Of a stretch of DNA of 64,000 nucleotides, positions 1-12,700 are shown piece after piece. Both the position numbers and the translations under genes were made by a program. Position 1 is the stretch's first letter. Each line of letters opens with the position of its first letter. The stretch is from Callipepla californica brunnescens (lineage: Eukaryota; Chordata; Aves; Galliformes; Odontophoridae). Where the stretch lies: the NCBI GenBank assembly GCA_023055505.1, contig JALIRH010000062.1, positions 2,669,115-2,733,114 of the forward strand, written 5' to 3'. The notes under the pieces are model-generated. The model had not been told where the DNA came from and did not search any database. It saw only the letters and a list, made by a program, of their open reading frames with translations.

Positions 1-2050
1 ATAAATTCTGACACTTCCCTACAGCAGCTCACATTATTATGTTCTTAACACTTTCTCCAGAAATGTATTAATGTTATAGTGTTGGGTTTTTTTATTGTTG
101 AGAAGCTCTAGCATAGCATCAAGACCACTTCTCCAGCCCCACAGCCCTTGCAGATGTTGATAGACCTTGGGGCAAAAGGTGAGGAGGGCAAGTCACAGAA
201 ACATAGAATATCCTTAGTTGAGATGTAGCCACAGAGGACGTACAGCCCAGGCACTGGATCCACATGGGATCACCTAAAAATCAAGTTATATTTCTGAGCC
301 TTGTGCAAACGCTGCTCCATGCTCTATGATACCATGCTCAACAGTACTGAGAAAGAGGAAAGGAGAAGATGGAACTCCTTTGAAAGTGCTTGTCCTCCTG
401 AGTGACTGTAAGACATAATGAAATACAGCTTCACAAACCACATTCAAAACTTGCTTTTTGAGTAGAAGTAGAGATTAACTGTTTTATCTTTCTTACTTCT
501 GTGTCTGTAGCATGTTTTTTGTTGCTCTTGTTTTAATTAAACTGCTCTTTAGAATAGTGTGTTTTATTTCATCAGATTTTCTCTCTGTTCTTTTGAGGAA
601 GTAGGGTGAGAGAACAGTGTAGTAGAACTTAGCTGACTACCTGTGTAAAAATACTGCAATGCTTTCCAGCATCTAATGTGAGGCTTGAAGAGTTGAGATA
701 ACAATATATTTGACCAGAGCACTTTGAAAGGAACATACAGTTATTATATTTGTTCAATATTCTCTACTTGTGATGTTGACTAACTGGCTCCTGATATTGC
801 TCTGTGTGATCCTCTTTTTTTGTGATCCATACCGTATTCTCTTTACTGCTTCTGTTCACTTTGCTACAAAGCACTGGCTTTAAACCTAATCTGATGTTTG
901 GACCCTGCATTGCTATCATCTCTGTACTTTGGGGAACACCTCTTGGAGACTATTACCAATACATTTTCTTTCTCTTCTACTCTGGGAGTCAATTGATGGT
1001 GAATGTCAGGAATGATATCTCTTTCTCCTTTCCCTTGTGGCTAATTACAATTGCTTTTGTGTATTTTGAACATCCTTGAGTACCCAACGTCATGCTGTAG
1101 CTAGGTCTCCAGAATGTGTTCCTCACTTTTTTCTAAAGTTAAACAGTTTGTTATGGATATCACCTGGGAATCTTCCCCAGAACAGTGTGATGGTGGTTTG
1201 CAAGAGAATCGAAAGGATATAAGAATGTGCATAGCATGCTGTTTTCTCCAATGGTTTTGAACTTCACTTTCTGAAAAAGTGCAGAATACTAAAAAACAAA
1301 ACAAAACAAAAACCCACACCTTACAGAATATTTGAAAGTGTACCCTGACCTAGAACCCTCAAGAGAAAGAAACGGTCCGTAGATCTGAAGATTAAACAAC
1401 AGACACTGTGGCTATTTCAGTTCACTGTCACTAAACCAGATAACCCTCAGTAGTATTAGTCAAGAAGAATCTTCAAATGAGGAAGTAAGGGGGGAAAAGG
1501 CTTTTCCTAGAAGGTACCAGAAGAATGAATCAGAAGAGGCAGGCTGCTCTGTAGCAGGGTCAACACAAGAATAGGAAGTGGAAGAGATAGAAATCTGAAA
1601 TGGCTAAGAAATCACTTGGTAGCTACCTCCGAGTGAGATGCAAGATAAGTAAAAATAAATAATTTCTGCCATTACCTTCATGAGCACACCAATACTTGTT
1701 TTCTCTGATGCTAGGTTATGAGATCCAAAATTTAGGAACCAGAGGACAGATAGGTTGTCTTTTGGAAACAACTGGAAAAAAGAATGCAAATAGGATCTCT
1801 TGTGTTCCTGAGCAATTGCTACATGTATTAAGGACCTGCTTTTTGTGCTGTCATTGGACACTACTGAAAATGCCTGGATGGATAAGTTTTCTCATCTAGC
1901 CCATAATTCATTATCTTGTCTGTAAGAATGTTACAGGCAAGTTTCAAACCTTAATTACGATTAAGTAGACAATATCCTCTACTTCGCATTCATTTACTCA
2001 GAGAGAAATTTCATCACAGAAATTTATTATGTCCATCAGTTTTGACTTCC
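1..2050. other. Unassigned unique DNA
   Basis: A+T-rich sequence with no recognisable gene or repeat. The longest open frame (822-1079, +, 85 codons) encodes a hydrophobic peptide resembling no family I know, and has no splice or codon-use support. Confidence 0.6.
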
Positions 2051-2054
2051 CTTT

Positions 2055-2205
2055 TGTCAAGCAAAACTTCCGTCTTGACTACTCTTTGACAGCTTTCATA
2101 TCCTAGGAATGGTTCCACAGTCAGTTGTTCCACCACTTTTCCAGAGATCAAGATGAGGCTAACTAGCCTGTAGTGACAGTGGACATCTTTTTGACTTTTC
2201 TAGTC
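2055..2205 (-). repeat. CR1 LINE relic, RT-region fragment
   Basis: Read on the minus strand this decayed stretch follows the CR1 reverse-transcriptase region that normally encodes the 'NYRPVSLTS..GKVMEQ' part: on the plus strand one sees a 'gttccaccacttttccag' block followed by 'gaggctaactagcctgtag'. Only about 150 bp is recognisable. There is no CR1 3' tail, so it is an internal fragment of an old insertion. Confidence 0.5.
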
Positions 2206-2947
2206 AAAGCTCAGGTGAAATTTCATCTGAATTTATGATCTTTTCAGTAACAGAGACCTCAAACCTGCAGATCAGTACACTCAAAAAAAATAATAAAAAA
2301 AAATGCTATGTTTTAGAAACAATGTTTTACTTCATAGCTAGAAAATTTCTTGTTTATATTGTTGCTATTGGAAAGAATAAACTAGTTTTTTTTCTGATTT
2401 CATTTTCTTGGACAGTTTTGTTATGCTCTTTGTCTTGTTTTTATATAATTTCTCTGTATGTGGACAGTTAATGACTATAGCCCAAGTTGTCTTGGTCCTG
2501 GACTTGCTTCTGTTCACATGTAAGCTCACTCTTTATGACTGTCTCTCCATCAGTGTGCTCCTTTTGTCTATTTATTTCCTCTACTTCACCTAGGCCATGG
2601 TTAATAAATATAATGGAATTTCTACTGCAAGTTTTATCACTCTCCTCTGTTGCTGTTTCATATAGTAACTTGATATTTTGAGCTGGACATTGTTTCCTAT
2701 ACAAAAAGGCTTTGTCTCCTATTTTAAAGAAACTTTTACTTGATGTTCTCTTGGTTGTTTCTGCTTCCTGTCTGTTATTTTTCCTTTAGTTTTCAGTAGT
2801 AGTTTTCCTTCATGTAAAAAATACTTTTTCTACTGTATGTTTCCAGCAATTGACTGCAATATAATCCCTAGGAGGATCTTGTTTTTGAATAGTCACTTGG
2901 ATCTGAGTAACATAAACTGTGCTGTCATGCTTCCAAAAATATATAAA

Positions 2948-2988
2948 TACATACATACATGCATACATATATATATATATATATATAT
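2948..2988. repeat. (CATA)n/(TA)n microsatellite
   Basis: A short run of CATA units passes into an uninterrupted TA run of about 11 units. Confidence 0.9.
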
Positions 2989-3470
2989 GGAATACTTTAC
3001 TAAGCAAAACACTGTCAAATTCAGTTGAGATTTTCTTCATGAGTATATAACCAAAAGACCATCCATCAAAAATGGGGTGCTATTTTACAATAACTATAGA
3101 TTATCTAAACATTATCATCAATTAAGATGGATATAAATTCCTTCCCAGATTTTTACTAGAATCAAGTCAAGTTTCTATGGAGTACTAAAATACCTTCTAT
3201 CCTTAACCTTTTATCATATCTCACTTCCCTGCATCCATTCCTGGTCCTTAGTCTTCTGTATGGATGGTGTGTGTCCTTCTCATGGTGCAGCATCTAAATT
3301 CTGATATTCCCTCTCTGGTGATCCATCATAAAACTCAATGGAATAGAATGAAACTGTCAGAGGAGGTTCAGATTGGAAATATTTTTGCTACTGAGGACAG
3401 TATTCTCAGCATCATATCTTCCAGATTTCAGGAAGGATTTGGACAATGCTCTCTGTATTCCTTTTTTTCT
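2989..3470. other. Unassigned DNA
   Basis: A+T-rich, no recognised coding or repeat content. Confidence 0.5.
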
Positions 3471-3473
3471 TTC

Positions 3474-3790
3474 TTTCTTGGAAAAAGAAGACTTAGAGGG
3501 GATCTGATCCATGTCTATAAATATCTAAAGAGAAGGAGGCAAAGGGACCAGGCTGGTCTCTTCTCTGCAGTGTGTGGCAACAGGACAAAGGTAAATGGCC
3601 ACAAACTGATGCTTAGGAAGTTCCGCACAAATGTGCATAGGAACTTCTTCATAGTGCAGGTGACAGAGCACTTGCACAGGCTGCACAGAGAGGTGGTGGA
3701 GTCTTCATCTCTGGAGAAGTTCAAGACCCACCTGGATGCCTACCTGTGCGACCTCATCTAGGAAGCCTGCTTTGGCAGGAGATTCTCCAT
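3474..3790 (+). repeat. CR1 LINE, ORF2 C-terminus and start of 3' UTR
   Basis: The plus-strand reading gives a typical CR1 ORF2 C-terminal end: RRLRGDLIHVYKYLK, then a block with FSAVCGNRTKVNGHKL, then HRLHREVVESSSLEKFKTHL, finishing with a stop at 3759-3761. It is 5' truncated. The 3' UTR stops about 40 bp short of the usual CR1 tail, within 'gcctgctttggcaggagatt'. The 165-codon open frame at 3264-3761 is mostly this relic joined by chance to upstream flank. It is not a host gene. Confidence 0.85.
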
Positions 3791-3791
3791 A

Positions 3792-4450
3792 GGTTCCTTC
3801 CTAATCTTTTCATTCTCAGCTTTTTGCAGCTTATCCAGAAGCCATGTTTTCAAGGTAGCAGCTAAGCAGGATGAATTAGGAAATATTTTATGTATTCATG
3901 TCTCCCTCACCTCTGTGACAGTTACACACTATGTCATTCTACATAAATATGTTCTACTGAATTTCTGACTTCACTTGGCAATTTGTTGCAAGCCTTGTAA
4001 AAATTGGAAATTTAACTCTCCAGTGGTAATAAGCATTTGTATTAAAATTGATGATTTAATCACATATGCAATATACTTATACATCCACTTTACCTTTTCT
4101 TCAGGTGATCTTTCTAACTGATATTTTCTGTAACTTCTTTCCATAATATTTACTTGAATTATGAGGTAACTGATTAGACATTTGTCTAAGGCCTTTCACT
4201 AGTTGATCATAAAATAAATGTGTTAAGTTTTATATTACAAAGAGAAGATGTTCAGTGGCCAAGATTTTCTATGATAATAAGCAGGTTGCTGTAAAAAGAC
4301 ATCTGCATCTGCTGATACAGCTTGTTCTAATTTCAGATTCATAATTCTTTATATTTCTTAATCACTCAGTAAGAACTTAGAAGGGTAAACGTGGTTTTAT
4401 TTATTGAAAGAGTACGTATATTTTAATTGTTGTAATGTGTAGATCAAGCT
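3792..4450. other. Unassigned DNA
   Basis: No recognisable coding or repeat sequence. Confidence 0.5.
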
Positions 4451-4454
4451 ACAT

Positions 4455-4965
4455 TTCAAGCTACATCAGCTACAACTGATGCACACGTATGTTAACAATG
4501 TTAATAACAGACCACTGTTTTAGCTGTTGCTGAGCAGTGCTGCAAAAAGCCAAATATGTTCTAGCCAGTGAGGGAACTAGAAACACACAAGTAGCAGAAA
4601 CACACATGGCAGAACCAAGACAGCTGGCATAAACTGACCAAAAGAATATTCCATGCTGTATAACATAATGTGAAAAAAATTATACAACTGTGGAGATTTG
4701 GATGGGGGGGCTGCCTCTGCTCAAGGACTGAGTAAGCATCAGTTAGTTAGTGGTGTGCAATTGCATTTTGTGTCACTTTTTTATTTCTTTTTTGTAAATT
4801 CAGGTATCTGTAAGTATATATATATATTAATATAAAAATACAATTCATATTATTAAGTTTCCTCTTCCTTTTAAGTCTTAGCAATTATTTTTTCTCTGCC
4901 CATCAGTTCTACTTTTCTTTTTTAATCTCTCTCCCATCCCAATGCAAGAGAGAAGTGAGTTAGTA
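4455..4965 (+). mobile_element. Decayed avian ERVL-type solo LTR
   Basis: Matches, in order, the layout of a very common avian ERVL LTR: 'gttttagctgttgctgagca' near 4520, the 'aaactgaccaaaagaatatt' segment near 4632, a GC-rich 'gggggggctgcctctgctca' block near 4704, 'gtgtgcaattgcattttgtg' near 4752, and 'ccatcagttctacttttctt' followed by 'ctctctcccatcccaatg' near 4900-4945. The TG/CA ends and any target duplication are worn away, so both boundaries are approximate. The same family appears in reverse orientation at 47889-48276. Identification is from memory of the family, without a library search. Confidence 0.7.
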
Positions 4966-4969
4966 AACA

Positions 4970-7645
4970 TTATTGTCATTTTAAAGGCATAACTCTTCAA
5001 TTCTTTGTCTAATACCATATAGCTTGCACTTTCTTTTGTTCTAGAAGTGTAAAACTTAAATATTCTTTTAATATAATCAAACAAACAAAATGTAGTTGCC
5101 TTTTAATTTTGTTTTGTTTCTAGAAAATTAGTTTTTGTATTCTATACATGTATGGGAATAATAAACATAATAGAAATGATAAGTAATAACAGTAGTAAGT
5201 GAGAAAAGATAGCAACAATCTAGTCTAGGAAAAAAATCATTATAAATTCTGCAGGTAGATAAAAACAGGCAAACAGATAAAAATTTTCTCAGCCACATTC
5301 AGAGGTGATTTTTTCAAATATAATTGATCTCATTTTTCCAAACAAAAGCAAACATTTTGGAAGTCTAACAGTATGCACTTTTCCTACTAGACACATCAGA
5401 TAATTAGATGACCCTTTATTACAGAGGTAGCAGTATGTAAAATGAAATGAAGCAAATATTATAGAGAACATTTAAAAGTTACAGTTTTTCTTCTAAGAAA
5501 CTCTGTTCTAAGAAATTGTCTAGAATCAAAGAGAAGATAAATGAAGGAAAAGAAAACCTTACATTGCAATGTGAATAATTGTATTATGGAATGCCTTCTG
5601 AACAGTGTATAAAGTTTCTGAAACTAACAGCCGAAAGAAACAAAAGCTGGAATATTCTATAGATGCAATATGATTCTGATGCAACTGAACTGTTTCTCTG
5701 ATCAGAGATAGTTAAGTAGCTAAACATATTAGCATTATCTCATGCAAGGATACCATTTTAGGTGGAGATTGAATCTGTAGCAAAGTATTTCACTGGGACA
5801 TCTCATCCCTTCTAACAAAATATATTCTTTACAATTCTGTGCCAGATTTACAACGTGATCTCTGCCTGCAATAGGAAGATGTCAGCAGGTCTCCAGTCTG
5901 CCCTTTCATTATCCGTTCTTTTTTTATTTTATTAATAATGATAAGGTTAGAAGCATCCATGGAAGTATAAATCCTTACCTGTTGCATTCTGACATCATTT
6001 GTGTGGTTTTTAAGTACATAAGTCTCTGAGAAACAGACAGTGATTGACTTCTAAACACTTGCTAATACAGGAAGATATGGGAAAGACAAAAGCCTCATTT
6101 ACTTCATCAAAACAAAAAGCAGAATCTAGCCCCTGGGAGACATGAAGGCCTGAGGCAGGACTATCTTTATTCAAACATCCAGAAGCAGCTCTGCAAAAAA
6201 ATTCTCTAGGGCCTGAGAAATACAAGGGTGGCTGCCAGGGCAGAAGACCCTTCGTCCACTGCAACAAATAAAGGCATTGCCAGAACTTCCAGGAAGAAAT
6301 ACACAACCTGCTATCCAGAACCATTAAGACAGAATTGAGTTGTGTCAAAAGAGAGGCTCTGGGACCTGGCCTATTTCAGTTTTGAGAAGATTTTGAGAAA
6401 TATTACGTAGCTGTCTACAGGAGTATCAGACTTCGTCCACAAATGCATAAAAATGAATCAGCGATATATTAGATTAGATGGTACAACTTTTTTCCTTTTT
6501 AAAATAAGGCAATCAAATGCTAGAAATATTATGAGAACCGAACAGTAAGAATTTAACATAGATTTTTCTTGCTCATTTACAATTCTAATCATTCTCTCTT
6601 AAAAATGGTGGGTAATTATTTTCATCTTGATTTACAAAATATTTGATGTTCATTACAGACAAATTGTAGTGAATGGGTCTTAGTAACTTACTTGATTAGT
6701 CCAATTAAAATACTGTGTAATCAAGTCTCTTCATTTCTGAAATAAATAACTGCATTAGCTGTTCACTTTGGAACAGTATTAGGACAAAAATACTTTCCCT
6801 GCTATTAGTGATGACTTCCTCATCTTTTTGAGTTCGACAGTAAAGTAAGACAGTTTGCTTTAGTAATTCTTTTCATTACTTAGAACGTTTTGTCATAATT
6901 TGCATTAGTTTCATTTCACCCAGCAGGTTTGGTAGCTGAAGAACAGAAATACAAATAATTCAATTTAGTCCTATCTTTTCCTGAAAAGTAAAAATGCAAC
7001 AAAGCCATGAAAAGTTATATAAAATGAGAAACATTTGAGGATTTAAGATGCACCATATATTTGCAGTTTCCATTTTGATTAGTAGTTAAAAAATTGTGGT
7101 GATTCTTACAGAATGTATAAGTAGACTTTTTCAGGTTTACAGAGTTGTAATATTTTATTATAGGTAATGCTGCCAATTTATGGTCCTAAACTGTGAATGT
7201 TCTCAGGAAATAAATGAATTGCTACTGTTCACAATTCTGTATGGTCATCAAAAATTTGCTTCTCTTTCTAACCAAAAATTTGAAGAAATAAGAACTGAGA
7301 CAGAGCAGATGTTTTATATATTAGCTGTAATAATTGCTTCACTTACATTTATTTGTCATTTTATAGCAAATCCACTTGTGAATACCAGTGAGATTTACTT
7401 GCATGTTTTGGGGAGGTTTTTTCAACTTATGAATATCTAACATGAATTGGAGACCTGCTAAAAATGTAATTAATGTTTTGTCAAGTCATAGATTATGTAG
7501 TTGGTATCTTACGAAAAAATTCATGAACAAATTCAACAAAGAAATTTTATCTGTCTTAATTCAATTTAATTTCAAGATGCTGAATGTCCTATAAAATTAT
7601 TGATGGTAATGCTAACTCCACTGAATAGCCATTGTATTTATGTAA
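4970..7645. other. Unassigned DNA
   Basis: Mostly A+T-rich. A somewhat GC-richer patch at about 6100-6360 contains a minus-strand open frame of 112 codons (6010-6348) with no recognisable motif. I see no gene and no classifiable repeat. Confidence 0.5.
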
Positions 7646-7647
7646 TT

Positions 7648-7669
7648 AAAAATAAATAAATAAATAAAT
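7648..7669. repeat. (AAAT)n microsatellite
   Basis: Five AAAT units in a row. Confidence 0.9.
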
Positions 7670-7809
7670 GATCAAGTAGCTTCCACACTTCTGTCTAACA
7701 TTTGTCATGGCTCTTGATCTCAGAGGGAACTCATTGTGTTGCTGTAACAATTTTGACTCCATCTTAGCCTATGAATGGCTAGAATAAGAATAGCATCATT
7801 ATTTAAAAA

Positions 7810-8543
7810 TATCATGGTTTTATGATTTTTGTTAATGGTATTCCACATCATAACATCATGTATAGCACTGGGAGTTAAAGAGTTAATGTTTCAGCTCTGT
7901 GGACCTGGTTTTCAGAAAAGAAGAGGAACTACATATCCCAGAGGACTCTGTGTTCCTGTTTTTCACTCAGAGGGAATGATAAAACTGTATGGAATTCCCT
8001 AGATCGCCTCTTTTTTTGCTGCATGTCTCAGCATGCCCTGTGGCCATCTCACCTTCAGCTTTGGAGTAAAGCCTTCAGTTTCGGACACTCTCACATTTTA
8101 TTTAAGGTATTAGCTTCAGTTCCAATTGTAAGAGAATCACAGACTTACAGAATTGTAGGGGTTGGAAGGGACCTCTAGAGATCATTGAGTATAACGCCCT
8201 CTGCTAAAGCCAGCTTCCTAGATCAAGTGGCACAGGTAGGCATCCATGCAGGTCTTGAACATCTCAAGTAAAGGAGACTCCACAACCTCTCTGGGCAACC
8301 TGTTCCAGTGCTCCATCATCCTTACTGCGAAGAAGTTCCCATGCACATTTGTGGAACTTCCTATGCTTCAGTTTTTGGCCATTTCACATTGTGCTGTTTC
8401 GCGTTCCAATATCTTTGGTAAATTAGTTCTTCTCCTCAGATCATTGTCACTGTTTTGTTTTTAGGTCCATCTCGCTGCGCTCTCCCTTTTACCCTCACCT
8501 CATTAGTCACAGAACTGGGACAAACTGACCCATAGCAGAAAAT
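7810..8543 (+). mobile_element. Old family A LTR interrupted by a CR1
   Basis: Aligns by eye with the intact family A LTRs at 21120, 47283 and 54664. Shared blocks are 'catggttttatgattttt', 'ggtattccacatcataacat', 'cagagggaatgataaaact' (TATA-like GATAAAA), 'cagatcattgtcactgtttt' and the terminal region with 'gacaaactgaccca'. The LTR is split after 'tccaattgta' at 8130 and resumes at about 8387. Terminal TG/CA and target duplication are not preserved. It is most like the copy at 17053, and both look older than the three others. Confidence 0.8.
8131..8386 (-). repeat. CR1 LINE 3' end nested in the family A LTR
   Basis: Minus-oriented CR1 3' UTR and ORF2 end. On the plus strand it shows 'ggggttggaagggacctcta', 'agatcattgag', 'cctctctgggcaacctgtt', 'ccagtgctccatcatcctta' and 'gaagttcccatgcacatttg'. 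It is about 256 bp, strongly 5' truncated. LTR sequence lies on both sides, so the CR1 inserted after the LTR. Confidence 0.9.
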
Positions 8544-8609
8544 AATTCCATACTGTGTTCAGGACAGCAGTTTTCCAAAGTTGCTCCTATAGAATGATAA
8601 CCTTGCAGC

Positions 8610-9480
8610 TTGCATGGTAGGTCATGCAGGGAGTACAGTTTCAACTCTGGGAACAGGTTCTATTGAAACAAATACGGTGACTAAGCACCACAATGACAAT
8701 ACTGAAGCAGAAACCCAGACTTATGGGCCCACAACTATTCTACGTGATTCTTGCTCCAATACAAACCTCCTAAGGAGTGAAGGTGCTGCCAAGGAGCAGT
8801 TGTGGGGATCCTGAGAACGTGAATGTCCCTTAAAGGCCTGAGGAAAGATGTGGATTTCATGGGTGCAAGTGTGTCCGTATGTATGAAACTTCTGAGTAAG
8901 TGGACAGATTGCAAGACGAAATCATCCGGCTGAGAAGTATCTGGCAATTGGAGAGAGAAATTGGTATCTTGCTGTGACACAGGTAGACTGACATCCTTGC
9001 CTTAGGTCTCTGCAAAAGGAGGGAGCTAAGACAGCTTCTAAACTTGAGGAGACAAACCAGAATAACACACACAATGAGGGAAAGTAGACTCTCATCAAGA
9101 GTAGTTTGCCCCATGCCCTTGTAGTGCCCAAAAGCTACAGATTGAAGGCACCAAAGGAGAGGGTGTGGAAAGGTGATCATACTGAAGAAGGGACATCCAC
9201 ACTGAGTTGATCCAACCAAGGACTCAAATTAGAATCACTGCTGCCAAAAAAAGGCTCCCCACTGATAGGAACTGAGGCCACCATTAGCTGCCTAGATCAT
9301 CCCTCCAGAGAAGTGATCATTTCGGGCCCACATCTGAGTCATCAGTAAGAGCCTACATGGTATGGGAAACCAGAAAACTACTATCTACATCACTCATTCA
9401 AATTCAGTCACAAGAGAATATAGAAAGGAAACTACAAAACACTAAAGAATTTACATCTCTTGGGTGGAAAATATCAAGAA
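8610..9480 (+). repeat. Probable CR1 ORF1 (5' half) relic
   Basis: Translating the plus strand from 8864 gives CKCVRMYETSE, a stop, then VDRLQDEIIRLRSI followed by WQLEREIGILL. This cysteine pair followed by a leucine/arginine heptad-like segment with 'RLRSI..EREI' is characteristic of avian CR1-type ORF1 coiled-coil regions. The following sequence (RRELRQLLNLRRQTRI, around 9017-9064) continues in frame with several stops. No 3' CR1 sequence adjoins it. Boundaries are loose. The assignment rests on motif memory, so it is tentative. Confidence 0.45.
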
Positions 9481-9709
9481 TGTAGGCAGTGTAGTTTTCC
9501 ATCTTCGTGTTTGGAGGCTGGAATCTTAGGAGAAGGAAAATGGGACCGTTGTATGATTGGCTGCGTAGACTGGCCATGTTCAGGGTTTTGCATTCTATGA
9601 CCTTGGACAGGCCTTAGAGACTGAGTGTGCTGATTCAGATGCAACGCAATTTTATATTCAATGGGGTAAGGAAATCAACTTCTAAGTGACAGAGAGAGGC
9701 AGAGCCTTC

Positions 9710-12700
9710 TGGTTAAAAAAAAAAACAAGAAAAAAATATCACTCCTTTATTTCTATAAGGATCATGATTGGAACAAGTTGGGTTCTATCTTCTCCTGGTA
9801 TAACTTTATTTATTTATTTATTTTTTATTGAGTAATCGTGACTCTTGTGACACTGATGACTTCTAGATTATTAAGGGTATTTTCAAATACTACTAGGGTA
9901 TAAACAGCTTCAAAAGGAGACTCCAGAGTGTCAAAATTAAATCTTCGTAGTTAGAAACATATATTAAAAAGTAATAATAAAAAATGTGCATGAAATCATT
10001 AAAAAACTGCTAGACTTTGTTCTAGACTCAGTGGCTAATGACTACCATTACTGTAGACTTTTTTACGCTGATTTTAAACCAGGTGATTTCATTCGCAGAC
10101 ATGGTCAAGCCAAAGAGTCGTGGAACTCCACACGTATCTATATATATTAACAGTTCTCACTAATCTTAGTATTTAAGCACATTAAGCACTAAACTTAGTA
10201 ATGCACCTGTCCTAGCACTGACTACTGGATAAAACACATCCATCTTTGATGTTGAATATTGGATGTCATTGCTTCTGTGAAGACTGACATCTTCCTCTGC
10301 AGTTCTCATTGTAAGGGGCTCAGAATAAAGAGTAATGTGTGTAATTTGTCTGTTTAAAATATTGGACTGTCATAGTTCTCCGATTTATAGCTATCAGCTT
10401 GGCGTGCTTTCAAACATTGACTGACATTCAGGTGCCTGATGGCACTAGACCTCTAGGACACTTGCTTGGATGACCAATCTATGTCATTAAAAGATACAGT
10501 AGCATAATGAGATTCTTATTTATTTATTTATTTACTTTGTTTGTTTCCCTTCCTTTTTTGAAGATTTACTTTTTTTTCTTACCCTCTTGGTCTATTTACC
10601 ACAGTTGCAGAATTGTGGAATCTATTCTGTTAAACAATTGAACTTTGACTAAGAGATGGATATTACTGTATTGTATATATAAATTTGCATATCTCTGTCA
10701 TGTTTTACTAACCACTTCAAGTCTATACATTCATTACTTCCTTCCTCTAATTTTCATTTTATCTTCACTCCGTTTTTTGCTCACATATTTAGCAGTTCAT
10801 GATGTCATATACTCCAACTGCTCATATTTTATGATGGAATGCACATGGTTAATTGAAGCTTGTCATTTCTTAGAGAAAACAGAAATAGACAGTGAGTGAT
10901 GCTTAAGTAGCAATTATACATGCTAGACTAAACTTATCACAGCTGAAATTATCTATATCACTTTGGTTAGTACTCTGCATAACAGAATTATTGTTTGGTA
11001 TTTTCTGTACCCTATCAAAACCTAAAAAAATGTAAATAATAATAACAATAATAATAAAGTGGCATAATGTCTGCTTTTGTTGCTGTTTTTTTTTTCTTAT
11101 CAAGCTCTCATTTGATCATACATATTAAATTCGGATACTGTTGGGTTTAAAAAAAAACGACGAACCAAAGCAAAACAACTAGGAGAGTCCAAATCATACT
11201 TTTTAAACTACAGAGATAACACAACAGATGTTGTATTTGCCATGCTGATCAGTAGCACTCTGTAAAAGATTTCCTATACAGAAGTTTTGAAATGAAATCT
11301 CCATCTGCTATAAATACTAAAAATGCAAGAAAAGATTTTCAAATATTGAGTTTTGAAATATTCTTGCAATGCCCTGTTTTTTATTGCCTTATCTTCTCAT
11401 GCTTCTTCATGACAGTACTTCTGATTTTTATTCCAGAAAGGAGAATATCCATCAATATAGAACTGTTAAAATTTCAACTATATTGTAGGTGCTAATAAAG
11501 ATAAAAGACAAACCATAAGTGCCATATATAGTACACACTGGAAGCAGTTGTTTTCTACTTTTGTTATCTCACCAAACTTAATCCAGTACATTTGCTTGTT
11601 TTAGGAATCTATTTAAATGTATTGCTACTTTGATCATTGTCCAATGATTGTTCAAAGGGGCAATAGCTGAAATATCGATCTGATAACTTCAGAGATTATT
11701 GCTTTTGAAGATTTATAGGCAAACTCTGTACTAATGTACTCACTAAGACGAGATTTGTTTTTGTGTGTGTGTTCTGTGTTTTGTTGTTGTTATTGTATGT
11801 TTTTTGTTTTGTTGTTTTTTTCCAAACTCAGCTAATGTTTTCCAAGATGTTCTCTTTCCTACTGCTTATTACTGGTATTGTAGTAGAAATGCCAAGGTTG
11901 TTCTCATCTCTCTTCCCTTTATCTGAAGTAAAAAATAATGGATGAAAGCCTAAATCCTCTGCCATTTGCATAGCAAAAGGAAGATATATTACAGATATCA
12001 TTAGATCAGAGAAATTCTGATTAAAAGAAAAGATAATTTTCCTTTGTGATGCATCTAACTTTTCTGTGTAATTTAAATTAAGGGGCAAAATAAAAATAAA
12101 AATATATGTTTTTTAATTATTTATGCAGATATTAAAAGTACTGCATTAATCAAACAGTTACACTCCCAGAATAAGTAATTATCTGCTTCACTCTGAAGTA
12201 ATAATGTACAATAAAGTACTTTTGATGCATTCTTCATCCTTGTGTGTACTGAGTATGCATGCATAGTTATTCATAAGCACATTCTTCACTGGTAGTACTA
12301 CATAAACTGCCTTCTATACTTCACTATTTCAGGGATATCTCTTGTATAGAGGTGTGAAGTGTAAACTCAAGCTGTGGTTTCGTGTATTGCTGAAACAGTG
12401 CCTGATCCAATTAAAATGACATGCTACATATTCTATGAATAGAAACAGAAACAGAAAAATGACTGGAAATTTTGTTGGGAGTATATACTATAGGTGTGAC
12501 TGTCTTCTCCAAATTGTAATTGAAAATCTAACAAGTATTTGACATGCTGTTACAGCTAACACTAGACATTACTGGTCATTTACACTGTCAATGGTACAAT
12601 GATCTCACTATGTCTATCTCCTTAAAAAGAAAGGAAAACATGTACAGATATCTCTTGCTCTTTATTTCACTGTATCTCTGATGAATTCAGATTTCACATC

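Noticed and set aside
822..1079. 85-codon ORF with a hydrophobic, signal-peptide-like start
   Set aside because: Length is near chance expectation, with no homology I recognise, no splice context and no other support.
3264..3761. 165-codon plus-strand ORF as a gene
   Set aside because: The C-terminal two thirds is CR1 ORF2; the N-terminal part is flanking sequence open by chance.
6010..6348. 112-codon minus-strand ORF
   Set aside because: No known domain and no promoter or splice context; could be chance or an old repeat.
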